Positions 18,424-30,088 are shown, numbered from the stretch's first letter. The stretch: 64,000 bases of DNA from Fictibacillus barbaricus (GCF_014635025.1 NZ_BMCE01000002.1:248001-312000); one strand, 5' to 3'. Notes: generated from the letters alone by a model not told the origin. Numbers and translations are program-made.

Positions 18424-18972
18424 TTACTGCTCAATTTTATCAAAAAAATAAGCCATAAAGATCTCATCTTCAAATTCGCCTTCGATGATCACTTGGTTTC
18501 TTTGTCTTCCTTCTATAACAAAACCTGCTTTGGCATATACTTTTGTTGCCTTTTCGTTTCCTGAAAAAACCGTAAGCCATAATTTATGTAAATTCATATA
18601 CTTTCCCCATCTGAGCGTATAGGCCAGTAATTCCTTCCCTATGCCAAGTCCTTGGGCATCAGGATGTATCCACGTTCTGAAAACCCCAGTATGTCTTTTC
18701 ATTTGCAGTTCGCCTTTAAGTACTCTTGCAATTCCTACAACTTTACCGTTTCGTTCCACAGCTGTATACATATTCTCTTTGTTTTTTACCTCTTTAATGA
18801 ATTCAATTTCTTCAGATACAGAGCGAGGTCTTTCTTTTTGCAGGTACCTTCCCGCTTTAACGATCGCTTTTACATGAGCGGTTATGTCTTCTGCATCTTT
18901 TTCTTCAACAGGCCTAAGTATTATCGTCTCACCATTTTTTGCTTCAAAAGAGAAGCTGTCCCCATTCTGCAT
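18424..18972 (-). CDS. GNAT family N-acetyltransferase
   Basis: A 182-residue protein with the GNAT core: motif A reads HPDAQGLGIGKELLAYTLRWG (acetyl-CoA pyrophosphate loop Q-x-x-G-x-G) around residue 107-127, then a motif B region ending KAGFVIEGRQRNQV. It resembles RimJ/RimL-type and YkwB/YhhY-type acetyltransferases. Substrate unknown. No operon partners. Confidence 0.85.
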   Translation of the reverse strand: MQNGDSFSFEAKNGETIILRPVEEKDAEDITAHVKAIVKAGRYLQKERPRSVSEEIEFIKEVKNKENMYTAVERNGKVVGIARVLKGELQMKRHTGVFRTWIHPDAQGLGIGKELLAYTLRWGKYMNLHKLWLTVFSGNEKATKVYAKAGFVIEGRQRNQVIIEGEFEDEIFMAYFFDKIEQ

Positions 18973-19032
18973 GCTATTATTCCTCCATACTCATGATTTT
19001 CTTATTATGGCTTCTTTAACAATTGTCATTCA

Positions 19033-19533
19033 TCAAGAGAAGTAATGATGCTTTAATGTAACAGCCGACCTATCAATTATCGCGACACCAAAAGAAAACT
19101 GCTTTTGTCTTCTTTTGTCAGTTGGTGAGCCTGGATTGAACAATACCTTGTTACCTTTCTTTTCATGAAAAGGTATATGAGAGTGGCCAAACACGATCAG
19201 ATCCACTTCGTCTTTTTCACAAGCTCTGAAAGCTCTCTCAGGTGTCGACCTTCCTTTCCCAAGATGACCATGTACGATGGCGATCTTTACTTCCTCCAAT
19301 TGTAAAATCACTTTTTCCGGCAATTCTTTACTCCAAATGTCTGTATCCACATTTCCTTTTACACCATGCACAGGAGCATACTTCAATAATTCTTCGTAAA
19401 CAAATTCTTTCGTCCAGTCACCAGCGTGGAGAATCACGTCTACTCCGCTTTTTAAAATAGCGATGATTGCTTCAGGAATCAATGTACCTTTCTTTGGCAT
19501 ATGCGTATCTGATATAATCAAAATTTTCTTCAA
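19033..19533 (-). CDS. YfcE/MJ0936-type metallophosphoesterase
   Basis: About 166 residues. The calcineurin-like metal motifs are visible: SDTH near the N-terminus, HAGDW, GNVD, VHGH and GHSHIPF. These small phosphodiesterases act on artificial and cyclic phosphodiesters; the natural substrate is usually unknown. TTG at 19533 has AGAGG with good spacing, while TTG at 19542 lies against that site. It sits alone between the GNAT gene and cshA. Confidence 0.87.
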   Translation of the reverse strand: MKKILIISDTHMPKKGTLIPEAIIAILKSGVDVILHAGDWTKEFVYEELLKYAPVHGVKGNVDTDIWSKELPEKVILQLEEVKIAIVHGHLGKGRSTPERAFRACEKDEVDLIVFGHSHIPFHEKKGNKVLFNPGSPTDKRRQKQFSFGVAIIDRSAVTLKHHYFS

Positions 19534-19647
19534 TTCGATCAACCTCTCTTTATTAGAAATGAGACCAAAATAAAAGTGTTTTTTTTATTCATGAGACAAA
19601 ATACGAAAGCAATTTCACGAATCTCATCATATATAATTTGCCAAAAA

Positions 19648-19683
19648 ATAAAAAAGCAAGGGAAATCTCCCCTTGCTTTTGTT
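19648..19683 (-). terminator. Terminator of cshA
   Basis: AAAGCAAGGG / CCCCTTGCTTT hairpin bounded by A and T runs just after the cshA stop. Confidence 0.9.
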
Positions 19684-19688
19684 TAGAC

Positions 19689-21692
<2,004 letters not shown>

Positions 21693-23105
21693 ATGGATCA
21701 AAATTGGGTTTCAATCATACCGTTCTTAGTTGTAATACCCATTGCTGTAAAAACTAAACAAGTCTTACCAGGTCTCTTTGCAGGTCTTTTAACAGGTTCT
21801 TATCTTCTTTACCCTACCCTTGTAGGCGGACTTGAAAAGATGGTCCAATTTCTTGTAAAAGGACTGATAGATCCTAAGAATATAAAAATATTAGTATTTT
21901 TATATGCCTTCTCAGGACTTATCTCAATGATAAAACTCTCGGGAGGAATCCGCGGCTTTGTAGAAGAAGCTTCTAACAGGATCCAAACAAAAAAAGGAGC
22001 ACTGTTTCTAACGTATGTCTCAACTATCGGTACCTTTGCAGCGCCAAGTTTCCGGTTTGTGACGATTGCTCCGATAATGAGAGCATTATTAAAGAAGGTT
22101 AAAATGTCTACGCAAGAACTTGGTTTTGTTATTGAAACAACCGCTACTCCCATTATTGTATTAATTCCAATAGCAACTGCTTTTGTTGGTTACATGACTT
22201 CCATAGTAGACATCTCATTGAAAAATGAAAATATAACGGGCGATCCCTATTCTCTATTTATTCAGAGCATCCCATATAACTTTTTCTCATTCGTCATGAT
22301 CCTGGTGGGAATCTATCTTAGCTTCTTTCACCATTCAAAATCGACTGAGGAAAGTGATCCAAAAAAAGTCGGAGAAAAAGAAGATGATGATTGGCATAAT
22401 TGTGATCCTGCTGTTAACAAAGAATTGCCGAATAAACCATGGAATCTGCTTATCCCACTCTTTTTAGTTGTTTCCCTCACATTGGTATTGACATGGTGGG
22501 ATGGATACAAGAAATCAGGTGGTGGATTTGTTAAAGCATTTATTTCTGCTGATGTTATGGATGCCATGCTTATTGCTTTATTGTTTACTACAATTTTTAC
22601 GTTTCTCTTCTTACGTTTTCAGCAAATGAAAACGGGAGACTTATTGAACGGTTTTATCTATGGCGGAAATGAGCTAATGAGCGTCATCGTGCTGCTGGCT
22701 GTCGTATGGGGACTATCTTCTGTTACTGAAGAACTTGGCTTTTCTGCTTTTGTTTCAAAATATGCTGGCTGGATTCCAGCCTCTGTTATTGTTCCGTTAT
22801 TGTTCCTTTTTGGCTGTGCTGTGTCTTATTTTATCGGATCAGCATGGGGCACATGGGGGATATTAATGCCGCTCGGTGTTTCTATGGCTGGGGTTGCGGA
22901 TGTATCGCTCCCACTTGTTATCGGCGCAGTGTTTGCAAGCGGAACTTTTGGAGCGTTTGCTTCTCCATTAAGTGATGATACGAATACGATCGCACGCATT
23001 CTAAATCTCTCTGTTATCACATATGCCCGTTACAAATTAAAACCTGCTTTAATTGCAGCAGGGATAACAGCAGTGCTTTATGGTGCGACTGTATTCTTCA
23101 TTTGA
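21693..23105 (+). CDS. nhaC: Na+/H+ antiporter, NhaC family
   Basis: A 470-residue polytopic membrane protein with about 11-12 hydrophobic helices. The sequence features of the NhaC family are present: paired glycine/serine-rich re-entrant segments such as STIGTFAAPSFRFVTIAP near residue 108 and SAWGTWGILMPLGV near residue 385. A hydrophilic loop (ESDPKKVGEKEDDDWHN) separates the halves. The family exchanges Na+ or organic cations for protons, or malate-Na/lactate in MleN relatives, so substrate is tentative. A terminator follows at once. Confidence 0.86.
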   Translation: MDQNWVSIIPFLVVIPIAVKTKQVLPGLFAGLLTGSYLLYPTLVGGLEKMVQFLVKGLIDPKNIKILVFLYAFSGLISMIKLSGGIRGFVEEASNRIQTKKGALFLTYVSTIGTFAAPSFRFVTIAPIMRALLKKVKMSTQELGFVIETTATPIIVLIPIATAFVGYMTSIVDISLKNENITGDPYSLFIQSIPYNFFSFVMILVGIYLSFFHHSKSTEESDPKKVGEKEDDDWHNCDPAVNKELPNKPWNLLIPLFLVVSLTLVLTWWDGYKKSGGGFVKAFISADVMDAMLIALLFTTIFTFLFLRFQQMKTGDLLNGFIYGGNELMSVIVLLAVVWGLSSVTEELGFSAFVSKYAGWIPASVIVPLLFLFGCAVSYFIGSAWGTWGILMPLGVSMAGVADVSLPLVIGAVFASGTFGAFASPLSDDTNTIARILNLSVITYARYKLKPALIAAGITAVLYGATVFFI

Positions 23106-23128
23106 ACCTCCTTTTTAGGAGGTTCGTT
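23104..23128. terminator. Bidirectional terminator nhaC / UDG-like gene
   Basis: GAACCTCC-ttttta-GGAGGTTC stem, overlapping both convergent gene ends. Confidence 0.8.
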
Positions 23129-23741
23129 TATTTCCCTCTTCCCTTATTTTATGTATAACGTCCTTATAGCGTTCTCTAGACCAGGAATTATAGGAAGGAT
23201 GGGGAACCCCATAGATAATATTTAATTTATCCAGGCTTGGAATTTTGTTTACATATTTTTCAGCAAATTTTCCGCAGGGTACAATCATTGTGTCTTCTTT
23301 TGCAGCCGCTAGCAGTCTGTCTCCAAAATCCTCTTGGAGCAATTGGTCAAACGTCTCTTTGTCTTTATCTTTAAACACCTTAGCTGAACTCACTCTTACA
23401 GATTCTGCAATCTTAATCTCATCCTTAAAACTCTCTACAAAGGCAGCATCAGGAAATGCTGATTCTTGAAGAGGAAAAGGACACACATTCACTATGCCAT
23501 AAATGGTTTCTTTATTTTCTGAAATAAATTGCTTTAATAATTTTCCCATTGGCAGTATATCTTCTCTTCTGAACAATTCCCTAGCCATAGATCTGCCAGA
23601 AAGACCAGCAAGCGGAACTCCTGCTTTAATCTCCTCCTTATGTGGAGATTCTAAGATAAATATCATTTTTGTATGAACGGCAATAATGTCTTTAACACTG
23701 TATAATGTCTTTGCTTCGTTAAAGAATGATTTTATATCCAT
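23115..23741 (-). CDS. Uracil-DNA glycosylase superfamily-like protein
   Basis: About 208 residues. It shows the outline of the UDG fold: an early FILESPHKEEI strand, GVPLAGLSGRSM, VNVCPFPLQ, and near the C-terminus GVPHPSYNSWSRE, which resembles the HPS motif of UDG families. Catalytic details do not match a known active family closely, so it may be a divergent or non-DNA enzyme. I chose ATG 23741 because AAAAGGAGTG lies upstream; the open frame extends to 23780 without a ribosome site. Not in an operon. Confidence 0.65.
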   Translation of the reverse strand: MDIKSFFNEAKTLYSVKDIIAVHTKMIFILESPHKEEIKAGVPLAGLSGRSMARELFRREDILPMGKLLKQFISENKETIYGIVNVCPFPLQESAFPDAAFVESFKDEIKIAESVRVSSAKVFKDKDKETFDQLLQEDFGDRLLAAAKEDTMIVPCGKFAEKYVNKIPSLDKLNIIYGVPHPSYNSWSRERYKDVIHKIREEGNKRTS

Positions 23742-23902
23742 TTTGATAACACTCCTTTTACATTTTACATTTTTTAACAAACCAACTCTGCCTGGTCAAG
23801 AAATTGTTGAACAAACAATATAGGTCTTTTTTATTGTTAACGGAATTACGTTATGCCACAATATCACCATCGACTACAAAGAAATACAAGGAGTGAAATC
23901 AA

Positions 23903-24205
23903 TTGAAAATTAATATGAACGAAGATACTGCCATTCATATCATCAATGACCTGCAAGCTGATACCAATGGTTCAATCCGCTTTTTTGTCCGCCTTGGAGG
24001 ATGCAGCACTGTACAAGATGGGTTTTCGTTAGGAATTACAAAAGATTCTCCTAAACATCCAGCAGCAGAGCTAACCATTCAAAAACAGAAATTTTTTATT
24101 GAAGAAGAGGATGAGTGGTTTTTTGATGGATGTGATTTAACTGTTTCTGTAAAAAATGGAGAAATCCAATATGAATTTCACAATGAAAACAATGGAAACT
24201 CATAA
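23903..24205 (+). CDS. yneR: HesB-like fold protein YneR
   Basis: A 100-residue single-domain protein of the HesB/YadR/YfhF family (FFVRLGGCSTVQDGFSLGI). It lacks the three conserved cysteines of true IscA/SufA iron-sulfur carriers, so it is unlikely to carry a cluster in the usual way. In B. subtilis yneR lies next to yneQ and yneP, and the same order is kept here, though convergent. TTG start after AAGGAGTG. Its stop overlaps the yneQ stop by 6 nt. Function unknown. Confidence 0.85.
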   Translation: MKINMNEDTAIHIINDLQADTNGSIRFFVRLGGCSTVQDGFSLGITKDSPKHPAAELTIQKQKFFIEEEDEWFFDGCDLTVSVKNGEIQYEFHNENNGNS

Positions 24206-24496
24206 AAACTTCTTCAGGTCTTCACTCCTGCCTTCAAGCTTCATTATTTCTCTTTGCTTATCCCCTATCAAATCAAAATGGGGATAAGCATCTCTTTCAT
24301 GAATCCACTCTTTTCTAAGTCCATATCGTTTTCCCCACTGTATTAATCTTTGAATATCCCGGCAGCCCACTTTCGTTACACTTTTCTCATGTGGAAATCG
24401 GGGATCGTACCAAAAGTGTGTTAGAAATGCAATATTGCCTGAGTTTACCTCGGATTTCCATGCAGTCAACTCCGCTCTTTTTATCCCGAAAGCCAT
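24200..24496 (-). CDS. yneQ: YneQ family protein of unknown function
   Basis: A 98-residue basic protein starting MAFGIKRAELTAWKSEVNSG, with FLTHFWYDPRFPHEKSVTKVGC in the middle. It matches B. subtilis YneQ in size, sequence style and position downstream of yneP. It starts at the base after the yneP stop, so translation is probably coupled. No catalytic motif is recognised. Confidence 0.85.
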   Translation of the reverse strand: MAFGIKRAELTAWKSEVNSGNIAFLTHFWYDPRFPHEKSVTKVGCRDIQRLIQWGKRYGLRKEWIHERDAYPHFDLIGDKQREIMKLEGRSEDLKKFL

Positions 24497-24931
24497 TTAT
24501 ACATCCATCGCTTTCATATAAGCTTCATGCCATTCAGGAAAACATTTTTTAATTGAGATGGGGCGAAAGTTTTCTTTTTTTACACAAACATGTGTAGAGT
24601 CTCCTATTACACATAGTTCATCATCATCATTATAGATTTCATATAGATAAACCACTTTAATACCTGTGTATTCTTTAATAGCTGTTTTAATTTTGGCTTT
24701 TTGGCCGTAAGTTAATGGTTTTTTATAGGAAGCATGGATATCGGTTACTGGAGAAAGAATACCTTGAGCTTCCATATCTGCATATTTAAAGCCTAAGGAT
24801 TCAATAAGTTTCGTTCTTCCAATCTCAAACCAAACTAAATAGTTGGCATGATAAACAATTCCCATCTGATCGGTTTCTGCATATCTTACATCGACGCTGG
24901 TTTCAGTGAATTTCATTTGTCTTATGTCCAT
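24497..24931 (-). CDS. yneP: Acyl-CoA thioesterase, 4HBT hot-dog family (YneP)
   Basis: A 144-residue hot-dog protein. The 4-hydroxybenzoyl-CoA thioesterase signature VRYAETDQMGIVYHANYLVWFEIGR with the catalytic Asp region is at residues 15-39. It hydrolyses acyl-CoA thioesters; substrate unknown. Next gene yneQ abuts its stop, and tlp lies upstream behind a terminator. An internal ATG at 24916 is an alternative start. Confidence 0.9.
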   Translation of the reverse strand: MDIRQMKFTETSVDVRYAETDQMGIVYHANYLVWFEIGRTKLIESLGFKYADMEAQGILSPVTDIHASYKKPLTYGQKAKIKTAIKEYTGIKVVYLYEIYNDDDELCVIGDSTHVCVKKENFRPISIKKCFPEWHEAYMKAMDV

Positions 24932-24969
24932 CCTTTAATTTCTTTTTCTTACACTTTAGTAGAAAACGT

Positions 24970-25000
24970 AAAAAAAGACCAGCAAAATGCCGGTCTTTTA
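24970..25000 (-). terminator. Terminator of tlp
   Basis: AAAAGACC ... GGTCTTTT hairpin with inner GC pair, directly after the tlp stop. Confidence 0.85.
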
Positions 25001-25237
25001 CTATTGAAGGTCGTGCCCTTCTCTAAATGCTTTTTCTTCTTGAATCTCAATTTGGAACTGTTCGATAGACTCTTGTCTATGCTGGTTCTTTTCTTTTATC
25101 TGCTCTTTTTGACTAGCAGTGAGTTCATTATTATCCATCGTTTCATTAGCTTCTTGGATGTTCTGTTCGGTATTTTGAACCATTTGTTCAAGTCGTTCTA
25201 CATTGTTGCTGCGGTCATCTGGATTGGGCTTTTGCAT
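25001..25237 (-). CDS. tlp: Small acid-soluble spore protein Tlp
   Basis: A 78-residue, highly charged, helical protein starting MQKPNPDDRSNNVERLEQMV, the conserved start of Tlp, a minor SASP made in the forespore under sigma-G. Glutamate and glutamine rich, no cysteine despite the name thioredoxin-like. In B. subtilis it is co-transcribed with sspN; here an unknown gene (25305-25847) sits between the two. Confidence 0.93.
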   Translation of the reverse strand: MQKPNPDDRSNNVERLEQMVQNTEQNIQEANETMDNNELTASQKEQIKEKNQHRQESIEQFQIEIQEEKAFREGHDLQ

Positions 25238-25304
25238 GATGAATTCTCCTTTTTCATTGAATTGATTTCATCATAGTGTGTGCAAAAAACCAAAAAACTT
25301 ATTC

Positions 25305-25847
25305 TCAATTTTTTTGTAATAAAATTGGACTCATATTGGAAATACTCTTTTCACAAAGATCCGTTAGATATTTCCAGTACTCAACGACACTCTCGTCTTC
25401 CGAATTCTTCATTGTGATCTCAAGCCATGCCAATTCTTCCGCAAGCCTGATCGACGAACCAATCCAGTACTTTTTATTCTTAACCGTTATTTGAAAAGGC
25501 TCTTCAAAACGAAAAGGCAAATAAAAACCTTCCGTATTCGGATGCAAGATAATGTGCTGATAAACAGTTCCTTTAGTGAGCTTCGCATAGAACAGGAAGA
25601 CTCCATCATTCTTAGCGGCTGCTTTTTTCAGCTTTTCTAAAGTCTCCACATTTCCTAATTCCATGGTGGTAATTTCTCTTTCCCAGTTCAGCTCTTCACG
25701 AAAAGGAACAAGGTGTCCCAATCGCTGCATTTCAATTTCTAATTGCCGGTATAAATAATCCTGATCATCTTTATTTTGTGATACAGGTAATGGTTTGACA
25801 GATGCCGTAATCAAACGTACCCCTCCTAATTCTTTCACTACATACAT
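25305..25847 (-). CDS. Hypothetical protein between sspN and tlp
   Basis: A 180-residue soluble protein I do not recognise. It begins MYVVKELGGVRLITASVKPL, is rich in aromatic residues and ends with an acidic/helical stretch. A segment around residues 85-125 (GVFLFYAKLTKGTVYQHIIL) has alternating hydrophobics consistent with a beta-sheet. The start has TAGGAGG-like GGAGGGG upstream. Its position splits the B. subtilis-type sspN-tlp pair, which suggests a spore-phase role by context only. Confidence 0.7.
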   Translation of the reverse strand: MYVVKELGGVRLITASVKPLPVSQNKDDQDYLYRQLEIEMQRLGHLVPFREELNWEREITTMELGNVETLEKLKKAAAKNDGVFLFYAKLTKGTVYQHIILHPNTEGFYLPFRFEEPFQITVKNKKYWIGSSIRLAEELAWLEITMKNSEDESVVEYWKYLTDLCEKSISNMSPILLQKN

Positions 25848-25924
25848 TTTTTCGACAAAATGTTTGATATATGGGAGTCACCCGTGAAATTTAGGAGAGG
25901 TAAAATTTACATTTCATTTTAATT

Positions 25925-26068
25925 CTATTTTCCTTTTGGAGGAACATAATCAGCATGGTCATGTGATTTATTCGCCATTTTCTTCCCGTTGTTGCTATTG
26001 CTCTCACGCGGCTGAGTTCCGATATGATTGGGTACAAAATCTTCTGGATGGCGTTTTGGATTACTCAA
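25925..26068 (-). CDS. sspN: Small acid-soluble spore protein N
   Basis: A 47-residue gene with the SspN signature NPKRHPEDFVPNHIGTQPR and a C-terminal Lys/Gly tail. It starts at TTG behind AAAGGGGGT with good spacing, which explains why it may be missed by ATG-only calling. Lies upstream of tlp and downstream of citB, as in B. subtilis. Forespore expression (sigma-G) is expected from family knowledge. Confidence 0.92.
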   Translation of the reverse strand: MSNPKRHPEDFVPNHIGTQPRESNSNNGKKMANKSHDHADYVPPKGK

Positions 26069-26215
26069 AGGTCTAACCCCCTTTCGTCTTCTTTACTTTT
26101 CCAATAATTAAAATCAACTATTCATCATAAATAATAAGATATTTTTTATTCAATATCTGATTATTTTGATTCTTGCTGGGCCATATTGATATTATCCCAA
26201 TGAAGAGGTGTCATG

Positions 26216-26344
26216 ATGAGAAAAAATAGAAAAATGAGCTTTCAGGAGCTCGTGGATGAAAATAAGAGGCAGCTATTAAAGGACGAAACGTACATTGAAC
26301 AGCTTGAAAAAAAGCTGGATGAAAAGCATACAAAAAATGCATAA
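26216..26344 (+). CDS. FbpB family small basic protein
   Basis: A 42-residue basic peptide (MRKNRKMSFQELVDENKRQL) of the FbpB/Fur-regulated basic protein family. In B. subtilis FbpB assists the iron-sparing small RNA FsrA, which represses iron-rich enzymes including aconitase and SDH. Here it lies convergent to citB, separated only by a shared terminator. I see no clear Fur box upstream. An additional ATG at 26213 is too close to the AGAGGTG site. Confidence 0.82.
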   Translation: MRKNRKMSFQELVDENKRQLLKDETYIEQLEKKLDEKHTKNA

Positions 26345-26381
26345 AAAAAATCCTTTGCCTGTTTGAGGCAAAGGATTTTTA
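26343..26381. terminator. Bidirectional terminator citB / fbpB
   Basis: ATCCTTTGCC-tgtttga-GGCAAAGGAT stem with A and T runs on either side. Confidence 0.92.
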
Positions 26382-26384
26382 TTA

Positions 26385-29111
26385 TTAGTTTTGAGTTTGA
26401 GAAGAATGTGCCAATTTATTGCGAAGTACCATTGGGAGAATACCGCCATGACGATAGTACTCAATTTCAACCTCACTATCAAAACGGGCAATTACTTCAA
26501 ATGTTTTCTCTGATCCATCTTCAAATACAGCTGTAACTTGAACAAGGTCACGAGGTTTAACATTTTCATCAACCTGAACCGTGAACGATTCTTTCCCCGT
26601 TAAACCAAACGTTTCTGCATTTTCTCCATCTTTAAATTGTAGAGGAAGCACACCCATCAACACAAGGTTGCTGCGGTGAATACGTTCAAAGCTTTCAGCA
26701 AGTACCGTTTGAATACCGAGTAATGTTGTACCTTTTGCTGCCCAGTCACGGGATGATCCCATTCCGTAATCTTTTCCTGCAATAACCATAAGGCCAGTTC
26801 CATTCTCTTTGTATTTCATTGCTGCATCATAAATGCTCATCACTTCGTTAGTCGGCCAATATGTTGTCCAACCACCTTCAGTACCAGGAGCAACAGCGTT
26901 ACGGATACGGATATTTGCAAATGTTCCACGCATCATTACTTCATGGTTGCCGCGTCTTGAACCATAAGAGTTAAAGTCACGAGGCTCAACACCATTTTTA
27001 ATTAAATATCTTCCTGCTGGAGTATCTTTACCGATTGCTCCTGCCGGAGAAATGTGGTCAGTGGTTACTGAATCACCAAACTTAGCGATCAGCTTCAGAT
27101 CTTTAAGAGGTTGAATCTCTTTAAGTTCTGCAGAAAGTTCTTCGAAAAATGGCGGGTTTTGAATGTAAGTTGAAGAAGTATCAAAACCATATAACTGATC
27201 GGCTGAAGTCTTCAGTTCGTTCCAGCGTTCGTTCTCGTCAAATACACGCTCGTATTCTTTCTTGAACAATTCCGGAGTAACTGCTTTGTTCATTGCTTCA
27301 TTAATTTCTTCTGTCGATGGCCAGATGTCTTTAAAGTAGACTTCGTTCCCATCTTTATCTGTTCCGAATGAATCAGATTGAAGGTTGAAGTTAACTGTCC
27401 CTGCAAGTGCATAAGCAACTACTAATGGCGGTGAAGCCAGATAGTTTGCTTTAACAAGCGGATGAATACGTCCTTCAAAGTTTCTGTTACCAGAAAGAAC
27501 AGATGTAACAGTTAGATCATTTTTAGAGATCGCATTTTCAACTTCTAGAGCTAATGGACCTGAGTTACCGATACATGTTGTACAGCCATAACCTACAAGG
27601 TTAAATCCTAACTGATCCATGTAGCTCATCAAGCCAGCCTCTTCTAGATAGCGTGTAACTACTTTTGATCCTGGTGCTAATGATGTTTTTACATATCCAG
27701 GAACTTTCAAGCCTTTTTCAACAGCTTTTTTAGCTACTAATCCTGCCCCTAGCATTACATAAGGGTTAGATGTATTCGTACAGCTCGTAATCGCGGCGAT
27801 TGCTACAGCACCTGTTTTCATTGTGGACGTTTCGTTACCAGGGTGTTTAACAACCACTTCTCTGTTGATCTCATCTGCAGTTAAACCAAACCCTGCATTA
27901 CCTTGAGGTGCAACAAGCGCTTTGTTAAAGCTGTCTTTCATTTGAGATAATGGAATCAAATCCTGAGGACGTTTAGGACCAGACAAGTTTGGTTCGATCT
28001 CAGAAAGATTGATCTCAACAACGTCTGTAAAATCAGGATCAGCATCTCCAGCTGTATAGAACAATCCGTTTGCTTTGCAATATGCTTCAACAAGCTGGAT
28101 TTGTTCTTCTGTTCTGCCAGTCAGGCGTAAATAGTTTAGAGCTTCTTCATCGACTGGGAAGAACCCGCAAGTTGCTCCATACTCAGGTGCCATGTTTGAT
28201 ACCGTTGCACGGTCAGCAAGAGGCATTTCTGCAAGCCCAGGTCCGAAGAATTCTACGAATTTCCCAACTACTTTCTTCTCACGCAGAACTTGTGTTACTT
28301 TAAGTGCCAAGTCAGTTGCTGTCGTTCCATTTGGAAGTGAGCCTGTGAGCTTAACACCAATAACCTCAGGTACTGGGAAATAAGAAGGCTGGCCTAACAT
28401 TCCTGCTTCTGCTTCAATTCCGCCAACACCCCATCCAAGTACACCAAGACCATTGATCATGGTTGTATGAGAATCCGTACCTACCAATGAATCTGGGAAT
28501 GCGACTGTCTCCCCTTCTGATTCGCTTGTAAGGACAACTGGCGCTAAGTATTCTAAGTTAACTTGGTGAACGATACCAGTTGCAGGAGGTACTGCACGGT
28601 AGTTATCAAACGCAGATTGAGCCCAGCTTAAAAGCTTATAACGTTCTTCGTTTCGGGCAAATTCAAGATTCATGTTGAAAGCTAGAGAATCTTCTGTTCC
28701 TGCCTTATCGACTTGAACAGAGTGGTCAACAACAAGGTCAACCGGAATCTCAGGATTGATCTGTGAAGGATCTCCACCCATGTCTTTCATTGCTTTTCGA
28801 AGTGATGCTAAGTCAACAACTGCAGGCACTCCTGTAAAGTCTTGAAGGATGACACGTGAAGGTTTGAAAGGAACATCAATGTCTTTCAGTTCACTCGTAC
28901 CCCACTTGGCAAGGTTTTCCACGTGTTCTTTGTTAATTACTTTTCCATCAAACTGTCTTAATACGGATTCCAATAATACTTTTACAGAGTAGGGTAATTT
29001 TGATACGTTACCAATTCCCGCTTCTTCTAACGCTCCTAAACGGTAATAGCTATATTCCTTACCGTTAACATCAAAAGTAGAACGGGCATTAAATACATCA
29101 TTCTTTTTCAT
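26385..29111 (-). CDS. citB: Aconitate hydratase (aconitase A)
   Basis: A 908-residue TCA-cycle enzyme interconverting citrate and isocitrate, of the IRP/AcnA type. Cluster ligands are visible as SCTNTSNP and [11 protein letters not shown]. The start [13 protein letters not shown] at 29111 is preceded by AGGGAGAG; the open frame reaches 29141 but lacks a site there. In Bacillus it doubles as an iron-sensing RNA-binding protein. It faces an fbpB-like gene and is flanked by sspO/sspP and sspN, as in B. subtilis. Confidence 0.97.
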   Translation of the reverse strand: MKKNDVFNARSTFDVNGKEYSYYRLGALEEAGIGNVSKLPYSVKVLLESVLRQFDGKVINKEHVENLAKWGTSELKDIDVPFKPSRVILQDFTGVPAVVDLASLRKAMKDMGGDPSQINPEIPVDLVVDHSVQVDKAGTEDSLAFNMNLEFARNEERYKLLSWAQSAFDNYRAVPPATGIVHQVNLEYLAPVVLTSESEGETVAFPDSLVGTDSHTTMINGLGVLGWGVGGIEAEAGMLGQPSYFPVPEVIGVKLTGSLPNGTTATDLALKVTQVLREKKVVGKFVEFFGPGLAEMPLADRATVSNMAPEYGATCGFFPVDEEALNYLRLTGRTEEQIQLVEAYCKANGLFYTAGDADPDFTDVVEINLSEIEPNLSGPKRPQDLIPLSQMKDSFNKALVAPQGNAGFGLTADEINREVVVKHPGNETSTMKTGAVAIAAITSCTNTSNPYVMLGAGLVAKKAVEKGLKVPGYVKTSLAPGSKVVTRYLEEAGLMSYMDQLGFNLVGYGCTTCIGNSGPLALEVENAISKNDLTVTSVLSGNRNFEGRIHPLVKANYLASPPLVVAYALAGTVNFNLQSDSFGTDKDGNEVYFKDIWPSTEEINEAMNKAVTPELFKKEYERVFDENERWNELKTSADQLYGFDTSSTYIQNPPFFEELSAELKEIQPLKDLKLIAKFGDSVTTDHISPAGAIGKDTPAGRYLIKNGVEPRDFNSYGSRRGNHEVMMRGTFANIRIRNAVAPGTEGGWTTYWPTNEVMSIYDAAMKYKENGTGLMVIAGKDYGMGSSRDWAAKGTTLLGIQTVLAESFERIHRSNLVLMGVLPLQFKDGENAETFGLTGKESFTVQVDENVKPRDLVQVTAVFEDGSEKTFEVIARFDSEVEIEYYRHGGILPMVLRNKLAHSSQTQN

Positions 29112-29394
29112 GTTCCACTCTCTCCCTTCAGTAACAATCATACACGATTATGAGAAAAATTGTCGAAAAAATGTGTTCAATTTCCTATCATCTGACACAA
29201 AATCTTTTTTTCCCTCTATTATCATACGTAAAACCCTTTCATAAGTAAAATAGTTAATCGTTATCAATCGACATAAGTTTTTCTTATTGCTGGTTCACTC
29301 ACCTCCTTCTGCACCTCTGCATATATTGAATTACGTAATACATTTTTTGTTTTTCGACCAAAAAATGTCTTATTCAGATGGGAGGGAAACACTG

Positions 29395-29583
29395 ATGGAT
29401 TGGTTAAATAAATTAGCTTGGTTGCTCGTTGTAATCGGCGCTTTAAACTGGGGATTAATCGGCCTTTTTGATCTTAACGTTGTTACCGAAATTTTTGGAA
29501 GCGCTGCCACACTAACAAAGGTAATCTACAGCCTTGTAGGATTATCTGGTCTATGGCTACTCATTTCTAAATATAAATCTTGA
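29395..29583 (+). CDS. DUF378 small membrane protein (YuzA-like)
   Basis: A 62-residue protein with two transmembrane helices and the typical DUF378 start MDWLNKLAWLLVVIGALNWG. ATG 29395 is preceded by GGAGGGAAAC; the frame is open upstream to 29287 but without a ribosome site. Function unknown. A strong terminator follows. Confidence 0.88.
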   Translation: MDWLNKLAWLLVVIGALNWGLIGLFDLNVVTEIFGSAATLTKVIYSLVGLSGLWLLISKYKS

Positions 29584-29586
29584 ATG

Positions 29587-29628
29587 TAAAGAAGCACTCC
29601 TTTATTTGGAGTGCTTCTTCTTTTTTTG
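29587..29628 (+). terminator. Terminator of DUF378 gene
   Basis: GAAGCACTCC-tttattt-GGAGTGCTTC stem followed by TTTTTTT. Confidence 0.92.
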
Positions 29629-29663
29629 TTTGCACAAACTAAGAACAACGGAGGTGAAACAAA

Positions 29664-29834
29664 ATGGGAAGAAATAAAGCAAATCATATACGTCCTGGCA
29701 TGAATGCTGCTAAAGCTCAAGGCAAAGGTGCAGGGTATGAAACAGAATTCGGCAACGAAGCACTAACCTTGCCCAACGAGAAGTTAAGTGAAGCAGAACG
29801 TCAAAACAACAAGAAAACGAAGAAACGTCATTAA
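29664..29834 (+). CDS. sspO: Small acid-soluble spore protein O
   Basis: A 56-residue SspO ([20 protein letters not shown], then [15 protein letters not shown]). The Lys-rich C-terminus is typical. ATG behind CGGAGGTG. The stop overlaps by 4 nt the stop of the convergent hypothetical gene 29831-30088. In B. subtilis sspO and sspP form an operon; here a minus-strand gene has come between them. Forespore expression is inferred from the family. Confidence 0.93.
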   Translation: MGRNKANHIRPGMNAAKAQGKGAGYETEFGNEALTLPNEKLSEAERQNNKKTKKRH

Positions 29835-30088
29835 GGCTTTGGAAATTGATCTTGAAGCTGCTGAAGTTCGCGTAAGTAATTCATCAATTGTGGCTGTTGA
29901 TGTTCAGATGCAGTCTCTAGAGCATTTTGAATTTGTTGACAAGCCTTTTCATTCTCAGTCATAAAATGATTGTAGAATACACCATATTCACTATTTGACG
30001 CATCTAATTGTTTAGATACTTCAATCGTGTGATGGTAACCTTGCTCTGCTGCTTGATATGCTTGTTGTTTGTCTTTATGATAGGGCAT
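29831..30088 (-). CDS. Hypothetical protein between sspO and sspP
   Basis: An 85-residue helical, glutamine-rich protein ([20 protein letters not shown]; later [19 protein letters not shown]). It starts at ATG 30088 behind AAGGAAGG. The open frame extends upstream to 30190 but that part overlaps sspP and lacks a site. I do not recognise the family. It opposes sspO and sspP, so its stop and promoter regions overlap spore genes. Confidence 0.72.
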   Translation of the reverse strand: MPYHKDKQQAYQAAEQGYHHTIEVSKQLDASNSEYGVFYNHFMTENEKACQQIQNALETASEHQQPQLMNYLRELQQLQDQFPKP

